A stretch of 64,000 nt of DNA. Origin: Mangrovibacter phragmitis (lineage in GTDB: Bacteria > Pseudomonadota > Gammaproteobacteria > Enterobacterales > Enterobacteriaceae). The stretch is taken from NCBI RefSeq assembly GCF_001655675.1, contig NZ_LYRP01000012.1:62001-126000 (forward strand), written 5' to 3'. Shown here in pieces: positions 51,996 to 61,481 of the stretch. Position numbers and translations under genes: made by a program. Position 1 is the first letter of the stretch, and each line of letters opens with the position of its first letter. The notes under the pieces were generated by a model. That model worked only from the letters and a program-made list of their open reading frames with translations. It ran no database searches and had not been told where the DNA came from.

Positions 51996-53115
51996 AAGAT
52001 TGTAATACCTCTTTGGGAAGGGAAATTTGACGGTTGAGATAAGGTTGTGTTGCCTGCCCGGCGCGCCAGGCTTTTATCTGCATGACATAGGTCAGTACAT
52101 GAGCAATAGCCCGGTATAAGGTTGCCGGTATTTGTTGGTTTACTTTGGTGGTGTAATACACCGCACGCGCCAGAGGCGGAAACTCAACGATTTCCACCTG
52201 GTTTTCTTGCGCCAGCTCGCGAATCACCCGTGCGATGTCATCTGCGCCTTTGGCGACAATCCACGGTGCCTGCGCTTTTTCCGGGTCATATTTCAGGGCA
52301 ACAGCAAAGTGTGTCGGGTTGGTTATCACCACATCGGCGGTGGGCACAGTGCGCCGCATTTGCCCCATTGCCATTTGCCGTTGCAACTGGCGGATACGGC
52401 CTTTGATTTGCGGGTTGCCATCATTGTTTTTGTGCTCTTCTTTTACTTCCTGTTTGGTCATTTTCATCTTTTTGGTAAACAGGAATTTGCTCAGCGGAAT
52501 ATCCAGCACGGCAAACACCACCATCACGGCGATAAACCACACCAGTACGCTATACAAAATGGCGAACCCGCGCTGAATACCCTGCAATAAATAGAGGCGT
52601 TGCAGGTGCAGCAGGTTGTCCATTTCGCTTAATACCATGGCGTAAATCACGCCCAGAATAATGGCGCATTTCAGGATCATCTTGCCCACGTCAGACAGAT
52701 GGCTGGCGGCGAAAATACGTTTTATCCCACTCATTGGGCTGAGCTTTTTAAAATCTGGCTTGAGTTTGCTTAATGCCACATTCCACCCGCCTGGTACCAG
52801 GCTTGCCGCCATACACACCAGCGGGATGGGTAACAGAGAAAAAATCACCCGCAGCAATACCCAGATATTGACCTGAGCAAACTGTTTTAATGCTGCCGGG
52901 TCGTGGGTTTGCCCGGCCAGGCTTTCAATAGCGGCGAAAGATTCCCCCACCAGGCTCCGGTACCAGGGCAGGCAGGCACTGATAACAACAAATGACGCCA
53001 CCAGCCCGGCGGCCGTAGTCATATCTTTTGAGCGGGGAAGATCCCCTTTTTCACGCGCCTTGCGCAGCTTGCCCGGGGTGGGTTTTTCGCTTTTATCGCC
53101 TGAGGAACTGCTCAT
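51982..53115 (-). CDS. lfhB: Lateral flagellar export switch protein LfhB (FlhB family)
   Basis: This 377-residue protein matches FlhB: GDKSEKPTPGKLRKAREKGD at the N terminus, four membrane segments, and the autocleavage NPTH motif in DVVITNPTHFAVALKYD near residue 265. Cleavage there switches export from hook to filament substrates. It overlaps lfhA by 14 bases and touches lfiR. The NPTH site is intact, so substrate switching should be possible if substrates exist. Confidence 0.93.
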
Positions 53116-53891
53116 CAGTACGTCCTTATCGCTTCCAGCTTTGCCAGAATTTCATTGGTGAGGTTGAGGTAGTGTTCCGGGATATTGCTCATCATCATGG
53201 CAACGCACAGCAGCCCGAAAAGCATGCTCACCGGAAAACCCAGCGAAAACAGGTTCAGTGTGGGTGAAACACGGTTCAGCAGGCCAAAACCCCCCTGCAC
53301 AATCAGCATCACAAACGTGGTGGGCAGGGCAATCAGTGTGGCAGAGGCCATGATCCAGCCCAGGCTCTCTACCAGCATCATCAGTGTGGGTGTGTTAATC
53401 GCCTGTCCAGGAGGCCAGTAAATAAAGCCTTTGAATAAAATGGTGACCACCAGCAGGTGCCCGTCCAGGGAAAAAAACAGTAATGCACAGAAGATGAAAA
53501 TGACCTGGGAGATAACGGTGGTTGAGCTGCCATTCACCGGGTCGCTCATCATTGCCATCCCCAGCCCCATATTCATTGAAAGGATGTGCCCGGCAGTTTG
53601 CAGTGCAACAAAAACCAGTTGCAGCGCCATGCCAAATAACACACCCCACAGAATTTGTTCCCCTACCAGTAGCAGTGTGTGCAGGCTGAAAAAAATCCCC
53701 GGTAGTGGGTAAGGTGGCAGCATGGGCCCCATCACTGCGGTTAACGCCAGTGCCAGAGCAATTTTGCTGCGCCGGGAAAACGCCTGGTTATCCAGCACCG
53801 GGCAGAACTGCAGGAGTGCCAGAATGCGTACAAACGGCAGCACCAGCAGCAACAGGCTGTTCATTAACTGTTGAACCTCAGCACCAGACAT
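53115..53891 (-). CDS. lfiR: Lateral flagellar export protein LfiR (FliR family)
   Basis: This 258-residue membrane protein matches FliR: LVLPFVRILALLQFCPVLD, ALALTAVMGPMLPPYP and the late FVMLIVQGGFGLLNRVSPTLN with SLGFPVSM. With FliP and FliQ it forms the export-gate pore. The frame extends upstream to 53963, but the ATG at 53891 gives the normal N terminus and sits next to the lfiQ stop at 53894. Confidence 0.92.
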   Translation of the reverse strand: MSGAEVQQLMNSLLLLVLPFVRILALLQFCPVLDNQAFSRRSKIALALALTAVMGPMLPPYPLPGIFFSLHTLLLVGEQILWGVLFGMALQLVFVALQTAGHILSMNMGLGMAMMSDPVNGSSTTVISQVIFIFCALLFFSLDGHLLVVTILFKGFIYWPPGQAINTPTLMMLVESLGWIMASATLIALPTTFVMLIVQGGFGLLNRVSPTLNLFSLGFPVSMLFGLLCVAMMMSNIPEHYLNLTNEILAKLEAIRTY

Positions 53892-53893
53892 CG

Positions 53894-54163
53894 TCAGCCC
53901 ACCAGCGCAGCAGCCCGGTGGAATATTTCCACCGTGAAATCGGCCAGCCGGGTCAGCATCCATTTCCCGGCAACAATCAGAATGGTCAGCGTAACCAGCA
54001 GGCGCGGCAAAAAGCTCAGCGTCTGTTCGTTAATCTGTGTCGTGGCCTGAAAGATGCTCACACACAACCCGACCAGCAGGCCTGGAACAATCGCCACGGC
54101 AGCAATCAGTAATACCAGTTGAATACCCGAGGCCATCACATCCCCGGCGAGATCCATATTCAT
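53894..54163 (-). CDS. lfiQ: Lateral flagellar export protein LfiQ (FliQ family)
   Basis: This 89-residue protein has two membrane segments and the FliQ motif VGLCVSIFQATTQINEQTL. Four copies wrap around the FliP-FliR pore. It sits between lfiP and lfiR with gaps of two to four bases. Confidence 0.93.
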   Translation of the reverse strand: MNMDLAGDVMASGIQLVLLIAAVAIVPGLLVGLCVSIFQATTQINEQTLSFLPRLLVTLTILIVAGKWMLTRLADFTVEIFHRAAALVG

Positions 54164-54167
54164 TGCG

Positions 54168-54911
54168 CTACAATCCTTGTACGCTGGCGGTAAGCGTCCC
54201 CACCATTAATGTCCAGCCGTCACACAAAACAAACAGCATCAGCTTGAACGGCAGTGAGACAATCAGCGGCGAGAGCATCATCATCCCCATCGCCATCAAA
54301 ATGCTGGCAACAATCAGATCGATCACCAAAAAGGGGATATAAATCATGAAGCCTATCTGGAAGGCGGTTTTGAGTTCGCTCAGCAAAAATGCCGGGGTAA
54401 CCACTGTCAGATCCTGCTCTGTGGCGTCGCCCTGGGCCTGTGCAATAGTCATTATTTGCCCCATTGCTTTTTTGTCGGTTTGCGCCAGCATAAACTGGCG
54501 TAACGGCGTGGCTGCCCGGGTTAACGCCTGTTGCAATGAGATTTCATCGTTCTGGAAAGGCGTAATTGCTTCCTGATGTACAGTGGTCCATACCGGGCGC
54601 ATAACCAGTAATGTCAGCGCCAGCGCAATACCGGTCAGGATCTTATTCGGCGGGCTTTGCTGTAGCCCCAGCGCCTGGCGCAGAATGGCCAGCACAATAA
54701 TGAAACGGGTGAAGCTGGTCATCATCAAAACCATGATGGGCAGCAGGCCCAGCAAGGTCATCATTATCAGAATTTCGATATTAACGTGGTAATCCTGGCC
54801 CGAACCGTTATCGCTGGTGCTGAATAAAGTTATATCGCCGCCCGCAGCCAGCGCGGGCAGGGCAAACAAAGTGGCGGCCAGCACGGGTAACGCTAAATAC
54901 CAACGCTTCAT
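54168..54911 (-). CDS. lfiP: Lateral flagellar export protein LfiP (FliP family)
   Basis: This 247-residue protein begins with a cleavable signal peptide (LALPVLAATLFALPALAAGG), as FliP does, and carries SFTRFIIVLAILRQALGLQQ, SPPNKILTGIALALTL and DLIVASILMAMGMMMLSP, which are FliP signatures. It forms the core of the export pore. It overlaps lfiN by four bases. Confidence 0.94.
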   Translation of the reverse strand: MKRWYLALPVLAATLFALPALAAGGDITLFSTSDNGSGQDYHVNIEILIMMTLLGLLPIMVLMMTSFTRFIIVLAILRQALGLQQSPPNKILTGIALALTLLVMRPVWTTVHQEAITPFQNDEISLQQALTRAATPLRQFMLAQTDKKAMGQIMTIAQAQGDATEQDLTVVTPAFLLSELKTAFQIGFMIYIPFLVIDLIVASILMAMGMMMLSPLIVSLPFKLMLFVLCDGWTLMVGTLTASVQGL

Positions 54912-55309
54912 GATGCCAGCTCGCCTAAATCGTGGCTGTTAAATTCCACAATACGCAGACCGTACTTGTCATTAATCACCACCACTTCGGCTTTCCCGAA
55001 AGGAATACCATTTACCTTGATATCCAGAGGGTCGCCCGCCAGTTTATCCAGCTCAATCACACTGTTGCCATCCACCTCCATCAGGTCTGCCAGGGTGACA
55101 TCCACTGACGCCACTTCCAGAGTCAGCGTCACCGGAATACGGCTGAATAATGCCATCTTGCGCCGCTGTGCCGCGTTATCCGCCACCGGCTCCTGCCCCT
55201 GTAAATCAAGGCGCAGGTTGCCTTCAACCCGGTCTTCCATTGGCAGCTCACCCAGGTCGATATCACTAAAATCCAGTGGCATCTCCAGTCCGTTTTCTAA
55301 ATCAGTCAT
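54908..55309 (-). CDS. lfiN: Lateral flagellar switch protein LfiN (FliN family)
   Basis: This 133-residue protein has the FliN C-terminal SpoA domain: SRIPVTLTLEVASVDVTLA, VIELDKLAGDPLDIKVNG and FGKAEVVVINDKYGLRI. FliN forms the lower C-ring. The frame extends to a TTG at 55321, but the ATG at 55309 is preferred; it overlaps lfiM by eight bases. Confidence 0.9.
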   Translation of the reverse strand: MTDLENGLEMPLDFSDIDLGELPMEDRVEGNLRLDLQGQEPVADNAAQRRKMALFSRIPVTLTLEVASVDVTLADLMEVDGNSVIELDKLAGDPLDIKVNGIPFGKAEVVVINDKYGLRIVEFNSHDLGELAS

Positions 55310-56204
55310 GATGTTTCTCAATCAGGTTGTCATTAAAATCGCAAAAAAAGAGTTTCCCGCGTTCCTGGGCAATGCTGGCAGTCAGGATTTGCGCCTTATT
55401 CACAAACACTGGTACGGGTTCATTGAGCGCAATGGGAATAATGTCTCCAGGGCGGATTTCAGCCATCTGGGCGACGGTAATAGTCATGCCCGTTAGTTTG
55501 CCGTTTAGCCGCACTGGCATATGTGAAACCAGGTGTTCAAGCGCCGCAGGAGGCCGGAGAACAGCGCCAGGGGATTGCGCAACAGAACCACTACGCAGGC
55601 GCTGTAATAAACGGTCAACCAGTGCGTTATCCAGCAACAGCCTGAAACACCCTTGCTGGTAACCATCCATTTCCAGTTGAATACACCCTGCCCACTGATG
55701 AATAATGGCGCCATGATCTTGTTCGGGCTGAATATCCACCCCAATAAGCGTGTTATCCAGCACCAGAGAAATAATGTCCTGGGCGATTTTATTTTTCAGC
55801 CGCTCCTCTGTTTTGGTCACCGGAAGCGTAATTTCTGTTTGTTCATGATCAGTTGATGAATGATGTTGGGTGTCATCATTTAGCCCATAGTAATCATTAA
55901 GAATTCTCAGCAATAACGGGCGCTCAATATCGAAACCCACATGGCCATAACCGGTGGAATAAACCTGTGCAGGGCGATGGTCTTTTCCTGGCAAGAAGTT
56001 GAGCGCAGCCAATGAAACATTTACACGTAATTTTTTCAGAAAATAGATACTGAGCTTTGCATCCAGAATCTCAAAATTGTCATTTAACAATGCAGGTAAC
56101 TTATGCCAGGGCTTGCCCAATTTGCTGGCGTCGAGGTAAACAAGAGGTTCTACCTCACTCACCTGATGAATCTTTATTCTTTTGCGAAACATGTCCTTGT
56201 TCAT
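55302..56204 (-). CDS. lfiM: Lateral flagellar switch protein LfiM (FliM family)
   Basis: This 300-residue protein matches the lateral FliM type: a diverged middle domain and a C-terminal SpoA domain with GKLTGMTITVAQMAEIRPGD and VFVNKAQILTASIAQERG. The LSQ-type CheY-binding N-terminal peptide of polar FliM is not present; the protein starts MNKDMFRKRIKIHQVSEVE. The frame extends to 56237, but AAGGACAG before the ATG at 56204 decides the start. This protein heads the minus-strand operon. Confidence 0.8.
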   Translation of the reverse strand: MNKDMFRKRIKIHQVSEVEPLVYLDASKLGKPWHKLPALLNDNFEILDAKLSIYFLKKLRVNVSLAALNFLPGKDHRPAQVYSTGYGHVGFDIERPLLLRILNDYYGLNDDTQHHSSTDHEQTEITLPVTKTEERLKNKIAQDIISLVLDNTLIGVDIQPEQDHGAIIHQWAGCIQLEMDGYQQGCFRLLLDNALVDRLLQRLRSGSVAQSPGAVLRPPAALEHLVSHMPVRLNGKLTGMTITVAQMAEIRPGDIIPIALNEPVPVFVNKAQILTASIAQERGKLFFCDFNDNLIEKHHD

Positions 56205-56684
56205 TGATACTGTCCTTACAGGCCGTAACCCTTGCATTCCATGTGAAATATATCCTGGCTTGTTTAACTTCTTGCCGTGAAGTGCCGCTTATATCTTTGT
56301 TATACATGCAAACAAAATGCATGCATTAATTAGAACCTTATAAGAACTAAAAAACAATACTAAGAAAATTATTATTTGATAAATAATCCTTTTTAATCAC
56401 ACAGGGATTTAATGTGTTAACTGTATGATTTTTAATGATTAATATTTTAATACTCATTAAAAATGAGACATTATCTCCCTCACTGCTCATACTTAAGAAA
56501 ATTCAAAGTGAAGATTCTTAATAAGAGGCGGGCATGAAAAAAACAATCTTAAGAAAAACACTCACTCATTGGCTGATATAGCTTAAAGATAAGAGTAAAT
56601 ATAGTTTTAATTAAGATTTTCTTGTTGTTATAACTGATTGCTTGCCAGCAAGGCTGCTAACCTGAAAATGAATGAAGAGCACTT
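56205..56684. other. AT-rich divergent promoter region between lfiM and lafK
   Basis: These 480 bases separate the two flagellar operons and hold no gene. GC is very low. CTTAAGAAAA-type motifs recur (near 56492, 56551), and a CTCATT/AATGAG inverted repeat lies at about 56453-56467. I looked for sigma-54 boxes and found only an off-spacing match (see rejected items). Promoters for both operons must be here. Confidence 0.5.
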
Positions 56685-57710
56685 ATGCGTACATTATTAA
56701 ACACTGAAAATATGCATCCTAATCGTTTTATTGCCAGCGACCCAAATAGTATGGATGCATTTTCTCTTGCACACCGTGTGGCGCAATTTCAGGTTCCGGT
56801 ATTAATTACCGGTGAAACCGGTGCCGGTAAGGAGTGCATTGCCAAATACATTCATGAGCACGCTTTTGATGAGGAGGCGCCTTATGTTGGTGTGAACTGT
56901 GCCGCTATTCCAGAAAATATGCTGGAAGCGATTCTGTTTGGCTATGAAAAAGGTGCATTTACTGGAGCAATCACCCGTGTTGCGGGTAAATTTGAGCAGG
57001 CAAATGGTGGCACATTATTGCTGGATGAAATTGGTGATATGCCAATGGCTCTGCAGGTAAAGTTATTGCGCGTATTGCAGGAAAATATGGTTGAACGGCT
57101 GGGTGGGAATCAGAAAATCCCGCTCGACATTCGTATTATTGCCTCAACCAATAAAGATTTATCAGAAGAAATGGCCTGTGGGCGTTTTCGTGAGGATTTG
57201 TATTACCGCATTGCTGTTATGCCTATTCATGTAGCCCCCTTACGGGAACGCCCTCAGGATATTTTACCGCTGGCGCGCCATTTTATTCGTAAATATCACC
57301 AGTTCCACGGTGCGGATATCCACCTGAGTGGTGATGCCTGCCAGGCTCTGGTGCAACACAGCTGGCCGGGTAATGTGCGTGAACTGGAAAATGTTATCCA
57401 GCGCGGGCTTATCCTTTGCGATGGTAAAGAAATTCATGCCCGTGATTTTGGCCTGGGCCACACCAGCAAAGAGGCGGCCGGTTCTCACCTGACACCTGCC
57501 GGGGAAACTGATTCACCACAACCACCAATACACCGTATGAAACAACAAGGCCGCCTGGCGGAATACCACTATCTGCTGGAGTTATTGCGCCGCCACGACG
57601 GGAATAAATCCCGTACTGCTGCGTTTTTAGGCATTACCCCACGCGCTCTGCGTTACCGTCTGGCCGCCATGCGGGAAGATGGTCTGGATATTGCCGCCAG
57701 CGCGAATTAA
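56685..57710 (+). CDS. lafK: Sigma-54-dependent activator LafK of the lateral flagellar system
   Basis: This 341-residue protein consists of an AAA+ sigma-54-interaction domain with Walker A GETGAGKE at 43-50, the GAFTGA loop at about 90-95 and [13 protein letters not shown], followed by a C-terminal helix-turn-helix ([19 protein letters not shown]). There is no N-terminal receiver domain, unlike Vibrio LafK; the AAA+ core starts after about 20 residues. It should activate the lateral flagellar operons with sigma-54 RNA polymerase. The GAFTGA loop is intact, so contact with sigma-54 is expected. Confidence 0.9.
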   Translation: MRTLLNTENMHPNRFIASDPNSMDAFSLAHRVAQFQVPVLITGETGAGKECIAKYIHEHAFDEEAPYVGVNCAAIPENMLEAILFGYEKGAFTGAITRVAGKFEQANGGTLLLDEIGDMPMALQVKLLRVLQENMVERLGGNQKIPLDIRIIASTNKDLSEEMACGRFREDLYYRIAVMPIHVAPLRERPQDILPLARHFIRKYHQFHGADIHLSGDACQALVQHSWPGNVRELENVIQRGLILCDGKEIHARDFGLGHTSKEAAGSHLTPAGETDSPQPPIHRMKQQGRLAEYHYLLELLRRHDGNKSRTAAFLGITPRALRYRLAAMREDGLDIAASAN

Positions 57711-57735
57711 TTGCACACAATGAAAGGACTCAGAA

Positions 57736-58086
57736 ATGGCACAACCTATTTCAGGCGTAAGCCTGGCTGACGAGCAACGCGCCCTGGTTCAGGCTCTGGC
57801 ACAAACCGCTGCCACGGCAAGCGCCGGTATTACCCGTGCAGCACAACCTGCAACACAGGCGGGCCAGCCCTCTTTTACCGCACTTATGAATAACGCGGTC
57901 AATAGCGTTAATCAGCTCCAGCACAGTGCTGCAACCCAACAACATGCCGTGGCAACGGGCCAGAGTGATGACCTGGCCGGGGCGATGGTGGAAAGCCAGA
58001 AAGCCAGTATTGCCTTTTCAGCGATGACACAGGTTCGCAATAAGCTGACCCGGGCGCTGGACGACATCATGAATACACCGTTGTAA
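57736..58086 (+). CDS. lfiE: Lateral flagellar MS-ring/rod adaptor LfiE (FliE family)
   Basis: This 116-residue protein has the FliE C-terminal signature: [20 protein letters not shown] and [18 protein letters not shown]. FliE joins the MS ring to the rod. AAAGGA before the ATG supports the start. It begins 25 bases after lafK, so it may be co-transcribed with it. Confidence 0.9.
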   Translation: MAQPISGVSLADEQRALVQALAQTAATASAGITRAAQPATQAGQPSFTALMNNAVNSVNQLQHSAATQQHAVATGQSDDLAGAMVESQKASIAFSAMTQVRNKLTRALDDIMNTPL

Positions 58087-58096
58087 GGTGGCGACC

Positions 58097-59758
58097 GTGC
58101 TAAATAAACTCACCACTCGCCTGCGTACATTTGCGCTACCTGGCAACATGAACAAAACACAATGGCTGATGGGCGCTGGCGGTCTGGTGCTCACCGGCGC
58201 GATTGTGTTATCCCTCTGGCGTAACGACCAGGGCTATGTGGCGCTCTATGGCCAGGCTGAAAACATTCCTGTCGCACAAGTTGTGGAAGTACTGGGCGCA
58301 GAAAACATTGCCTACCGGGTTAACCCGGTCTCGGGTGATATTCTGGTAACGGAAAAAACGCTGGCACGGGCGAGAATGGCACTGGCCGCCAAAGGGATTT
58401 CCGCCACGTTGCCCGATGGCTACGAGCTGATGGACAAAGAGGAGATGCTTGGCTCCAGCCAGTTTATTCAGAATGTGCGCTACAAGCGCAGCCTGGAAGG
58501 AGAGCTGGCACGTAGTGTGATGGCGCTGAACGCCGTGGAGCGGGCGCGGGTGCACCTTGGCCTGAGCGATGCCAGCTCATTTGTCCTGAATAATCGCCCT
58601 GAAAGCAGTGCCTCTGTGCTGGTGCAACTGGCACCGGGCAGGCAACTTGATGACGCGCAAATCGCAGCCATTATTCAGTTAGTCACTGGTAGCGTTCCGG
58701 GAATGAAGCCAGCGAGCGTCAGTGTTGTGGACAGCAGCGGCAATCTGCTGTCAGAAGCCTTTGCTGCCAGCCAGGGCAATGCGATGCAAAGCCGTGCCAG
58801 CCTGGATGCCGTACAGCGTATTCGCAATGAAACCACACACAATATCGCTGTGTTGCTGACCCCATTGGTGGGAAATGGCAACTTCCGTATCAGTGTCGCG
58901 CCGCAGGTAGACTTAAGCCACATCGAAGAAACACAGGAACGGCTGGGAGAACAACCCAAAATCCGTGAAGAAAACCTGAGCGAAGAAAATACCAGCCGGG
59001 AACTGGCTCTGGGTATTCCTGGCTCACTGAGTAACCGCCCGGTTACGCCTGCGGCCGAAGGAAGCGCTGCACAAAATACCACTAACCCGGCAGGCCCTGT
59101 TGCCAGCCGCAGCAATGCCCAGCGCAGTTACGCTTTTGACCGGGATATTCGCCATATCCGCCACCCGGGCTGGCGGCTGGAGAAACTGCAGGTTGCTGTT
59201 GTCCTGAACCAGGGGGCAGTGGCAACTCAGGCCCTGACACCTGAACAACTGGCAGATATCACCAGGATGGTTGAACAGGCGGCTGGCCTCAATGCCACCC
59301 GGGGAGATGTGCTCAGCCTGAGTGTCCTGGCTTTCAGCGATGCACCTTCTCTGCCAGATTTACCTGCAGAAAAGTGGTGGCAGGACAGAGCAATTCAGTT
59401 CTGGGGCCAAAACGCCGGGCTGCTCCTGCTGGCGCTGCTGGTATTACTGTTCGGCCTGCGCCCCCTGGTGCGGCGCTTTACCACGGTGAAAACCGTTCCG
59501 GCGCAGCCCGTTCCCGCTGAACTCCTGACGGAGGCGCAATCGCCGTCACCGCAGGCAGAAGGCAATGAAGATACACCACCAAAAGCGCTGGCAAACAGCC
59601 CTTTCCAACAGGAAGAAAATCTGCCACCGATGAGTTCCGGGTTGGAAACCAAAGTTGAGTTTCTGCAAACCCTCGCCAGCAATGAAACGGACCGTATGGC
59701 GGAAGTGATGAAACAATGGATTAGTAGTCATGAACGAAACAGCGAAAAAGAGCAGTAA
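58097..59758 (+). CDS. lfiF: Lateral flagellar MS-ring protein LfiF (FliF family)
   Basis: This protein of about 553 residues is FliF-like: an N-terminal membrane segment (MGAGGLVLTGAIVLSLW), the ring-building motif EELMDKEEMLGSSQFIQNVR-like stretch (DKEEMLGSSQFIQN), YKRSLEGELARSVMALN, a C-terminal membrane segment (AGLLLLALLVLLFGLRP) and a cytoplasmic tail that binds FliG. GTG at 58088 and GTG at 58097 are both possible; I choose 58097, eight bases after AAGG. The reading frame overlaps lfiG by 29 bases. Confidence 0.92.
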   Translation: MLNKLTTRLRTFALPGNMNKTQWLMGAGGLVLTGAIVLSLWRNDQGYVALYGQAENIPVAQVVEVLGAENIAYRVNPVSGDILVTEKTLARARMALAAKGISATLPDGYELMDKEEMLGSSQFIQNVRYKRSLEGELARSVMALNAVERARVHLGLSDASSFVLNNRPESSASVLVQLAPGRQLDDAQIAAIIQLVTGSVPGMKPASVSVVDSSGNLLSEAFAASQGNAMQSRASLDAVQRIRNETTHNIAVLLTPLVGNGNFRISVAPQVDLSHIEETQERLGEQPKIREENLSEENTSRELALGIPGSLSNRPVTPAAEGSAAQNTTNPAGPVASRSNAQRSYAFDRDIRHIRHPGWRLEKLQVAVVLNQGAVATQALTPEQLADITRMVEQAAGLNATRGDVLSLSVLAFSDAPSLPDLPAEKWWQDRAIQFWGQNAGLLLLALLVLLFGLRPLVRRFTTVKTVPAQPVPAELLTEAQSPSPQAEGNEDTPPKALANSPFQQEENLPPMSSGLETKVEFLQTLASNETDRMAEVMKQWISSHERNSEKEQ

Positions 59759-60758
59759 TCCGCAACCAGGCAACCGCACACCTCTGGAACAGGCCGCGAT
59801 TCTGTTACTGAGTGTTGGCGAAGAAGCCGCTGCGCAACTAATGCAGAAATTCTCCCGGGAGGAAGTCCTGGTGCTGAGTGAAACCATGGCACGCCTGCAC
59901 GGTGTAAAAGTGAATCATGTGCGCCATGCCATTAACCGTTTTTTCCAGGATTACAGCGAACAAAGCGGGATTAACGGCGCATCACGCAGCTATTTGCAGG
60001 GAATTTTGCAAAAAGCACTGGGCAGTGAAATAGCCAGTAGTGTGATCAACGGGATTTATGGCGAAGCGATTCGCTACCGCATGACGCGCCTGCAATGGGT
60101 AGATGTCCCGCAGTTAGTTGCGCTGATTGAACATGAGCACCTGCAATTACAGGCGGTATTTCTGGCCTTTTTGCCACCCGATGTCGCCGCCAATGTGCTG
60201 GACGCGCTCCCCAAATCCCGACAGGACGAAATTCTGTGGCGTATTGCCCGTCTTGATGATGTTAACCGCGACGTTATCAATGAACTTGACCGGCTGATTG
60301 ACCGGGGCGTGGCGGTGATTTCTGAACATGGCTCCCGGGTTGCGGGTGTGCGCCATGCCGCCAATATCATGAACCGCATTCCGGACAACCAGCAAACACT
60401 GCTGGCCCAGTTGCGCGAACGCGATGAGCAAATCGTCGATGCATTAAAAGATGAAATGTATGAGTTCTTTATTCTCAGCCGACAGAGCCCGCAAACCCTG
60501 CAACGCATTATGGACGAGGTGGCACTCGATGCCTGGGCGATAGCCCTTAAAGGCACTGAGCCGGTACTGCGCCAGGCCATTTACAGTGTGCTGCCCAAAC
60601 GCCAGGTCACGCAGTTGCAAAGCAGCACTGCCCGCCTTGGCCCGCTACCGGTGAGCCGTATTGAGCAGGAGCGCAAAGCCATTATGGCAACGGTTCGCGA
60701 ACTGGCAGAGCAGGGTGAAATCGACATCCAGTTGTTTGCTGAACGCACCCTGGAATAA
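59730..60758 (+). CDS. lfiG: Lateral flagellar motor switch protein LfiG (FliG family)
   Basis: This 342-residue protein has FliG signatures: LEQAAILLLSVGEEAAAQLM at the N terminus, HEHLQLQAVFLAFLPPDVAA in the middle, and a charged C-terminal torque helix region (SRQSPQTLQRIMDEVALDAW). It couples stator force to the rotor. The 29-base overlap with lfiF suggests coupled synthesis of ring and switch subunits. Confidence 0.92.
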   Translation: MNETAKKSSNPQPGNRTPLEQAAILLLSVGEEAAAQLMQKFSREEVLVLSETMARLHGVKVNHVRHAINRFFQDYSEQSGINGASRSYLQGILQKALGSEIASSVINGIYGEAIRYRMTRLQWVDVPQLVALIEHEHLQLQAVFLAFLPPDVAANVLDALPKSRQDEILWRIARLDDVNRDVINELDRLIDRGVAVISEHGSRVAGVRHAANIMNRIPDNQQTLLAQLRERDEQIVDALKDEMYEFFILSRQSPQTLQRIMDEVALDAWAIALKGTEPVLRQAIYSVLPKRQVTQLQSSTARLGPLPVSRIEQERKAIMATVRELAEQGEIDIQLFAERTLE

Positions 60759-60770
60759 CCGGAGACAAAG

Positions 60771-61481
60771 ATGGAAAAACAACCCCGTCAGGCGGTAATC
60801 AGGCCGCGCCGTTACCAGTTTCCCCCATTGCGTCCGGCGCAACCAGACCACGCACCAACAGATGCCGGCCAGCAGGGTACAACCCAGCAGCAGCTTTCCC
60901 GTGGCTATAACGATGGCATGAACCAGGGTTTTGCCCGCGGGCTGGAAGAGGGGAAGCAGGAAGGTTACCAGGAAGGTGTACGCCTGGGTTTTGAAGAAGG
61001 CATGCGCAAAGGGCTGGCTGAAGGAAAACGCCAGGCCCGGCAACAATTTGACGATACCGTCTCGCCACTGGACAGCGCCAGCCTGGCTGTGAACCGCTTT
61101 TTAGCGGACTACGAGCAACAACGGCGTACTGAACTGCTGCAACTGGTGGAGAAAGTCACCCGCCAGGTCATTCGCTGCGAGCTGGCACTGCAACCTACGC
61201 AATTGCTGGCACTGATAGAAGAAGCCCTGAGTAGTCTGGCCGGGCCGCCGGGGCAAATTCGGGTACAAATGAACCCGGAAGAGTTCGCCCGCATACAGGA
61301 CACCCTGCCTGAGAAAGTCCAGCAATGGGGGCTGTGTGCAGAAGCCACACTTGCGGCTGGCGAATGCCGGGTTATCACTGAGCAGGCAGAAATTGATATT
61401 GGTTGCGCACACCGTCTTGATCACTGCATGGACACACTGAAATCCACATTGTTAGCAGAGCAACCCCATGAAACCGAATGA
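60771..61481 (+). CDS. lfiH: Lateral flagellar export regulator LfiH (FliH family)
   Basis: This 236-residue protein has the FliH layout: a Gly/Glu-rich middle with G-x-x-x-G spacing (GYNDGMNQGFARGLEEGKQE, EGYQEGVRLGFEEGMRKG) and a C-terminal domain (QIRVQMNPEEFARIQDTL). FliH dimers hold the ATPase FliI at the export gate. It overlaps lfiI by 14 bases. Confidence 0.9.
   Translation: MEKQPRQAVIRPRRYQFPPLRPAQPDHAPTDAGQQGTTQQQLSRGYNDGMNQGFARGLEEGKQEGYQEGVRLGFEEGMRKGLAEGKRQARQQFDDTVSPLDSASLAVNRFLADYEQQRRTELLQLVEKVTRQVIRCELALQPTQLLALIEEALSSLAGPPGQIRVQMNPEEFARIQDTLPEKVQQWGLCAEATLAAGECRVITEQAEIDIGCAHRLDHCMDTLKSTLLAEQPHETE

Noticed and set aside
56271-56290. Possible sigma-54 promoter (GGCAC and GGCAA boxes on the minus strand) before lfiM
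   Set aside because: The spacing between the GG and GC elements is one base short, and the -12 box is a poor match; such spacing changes usually abolish function.
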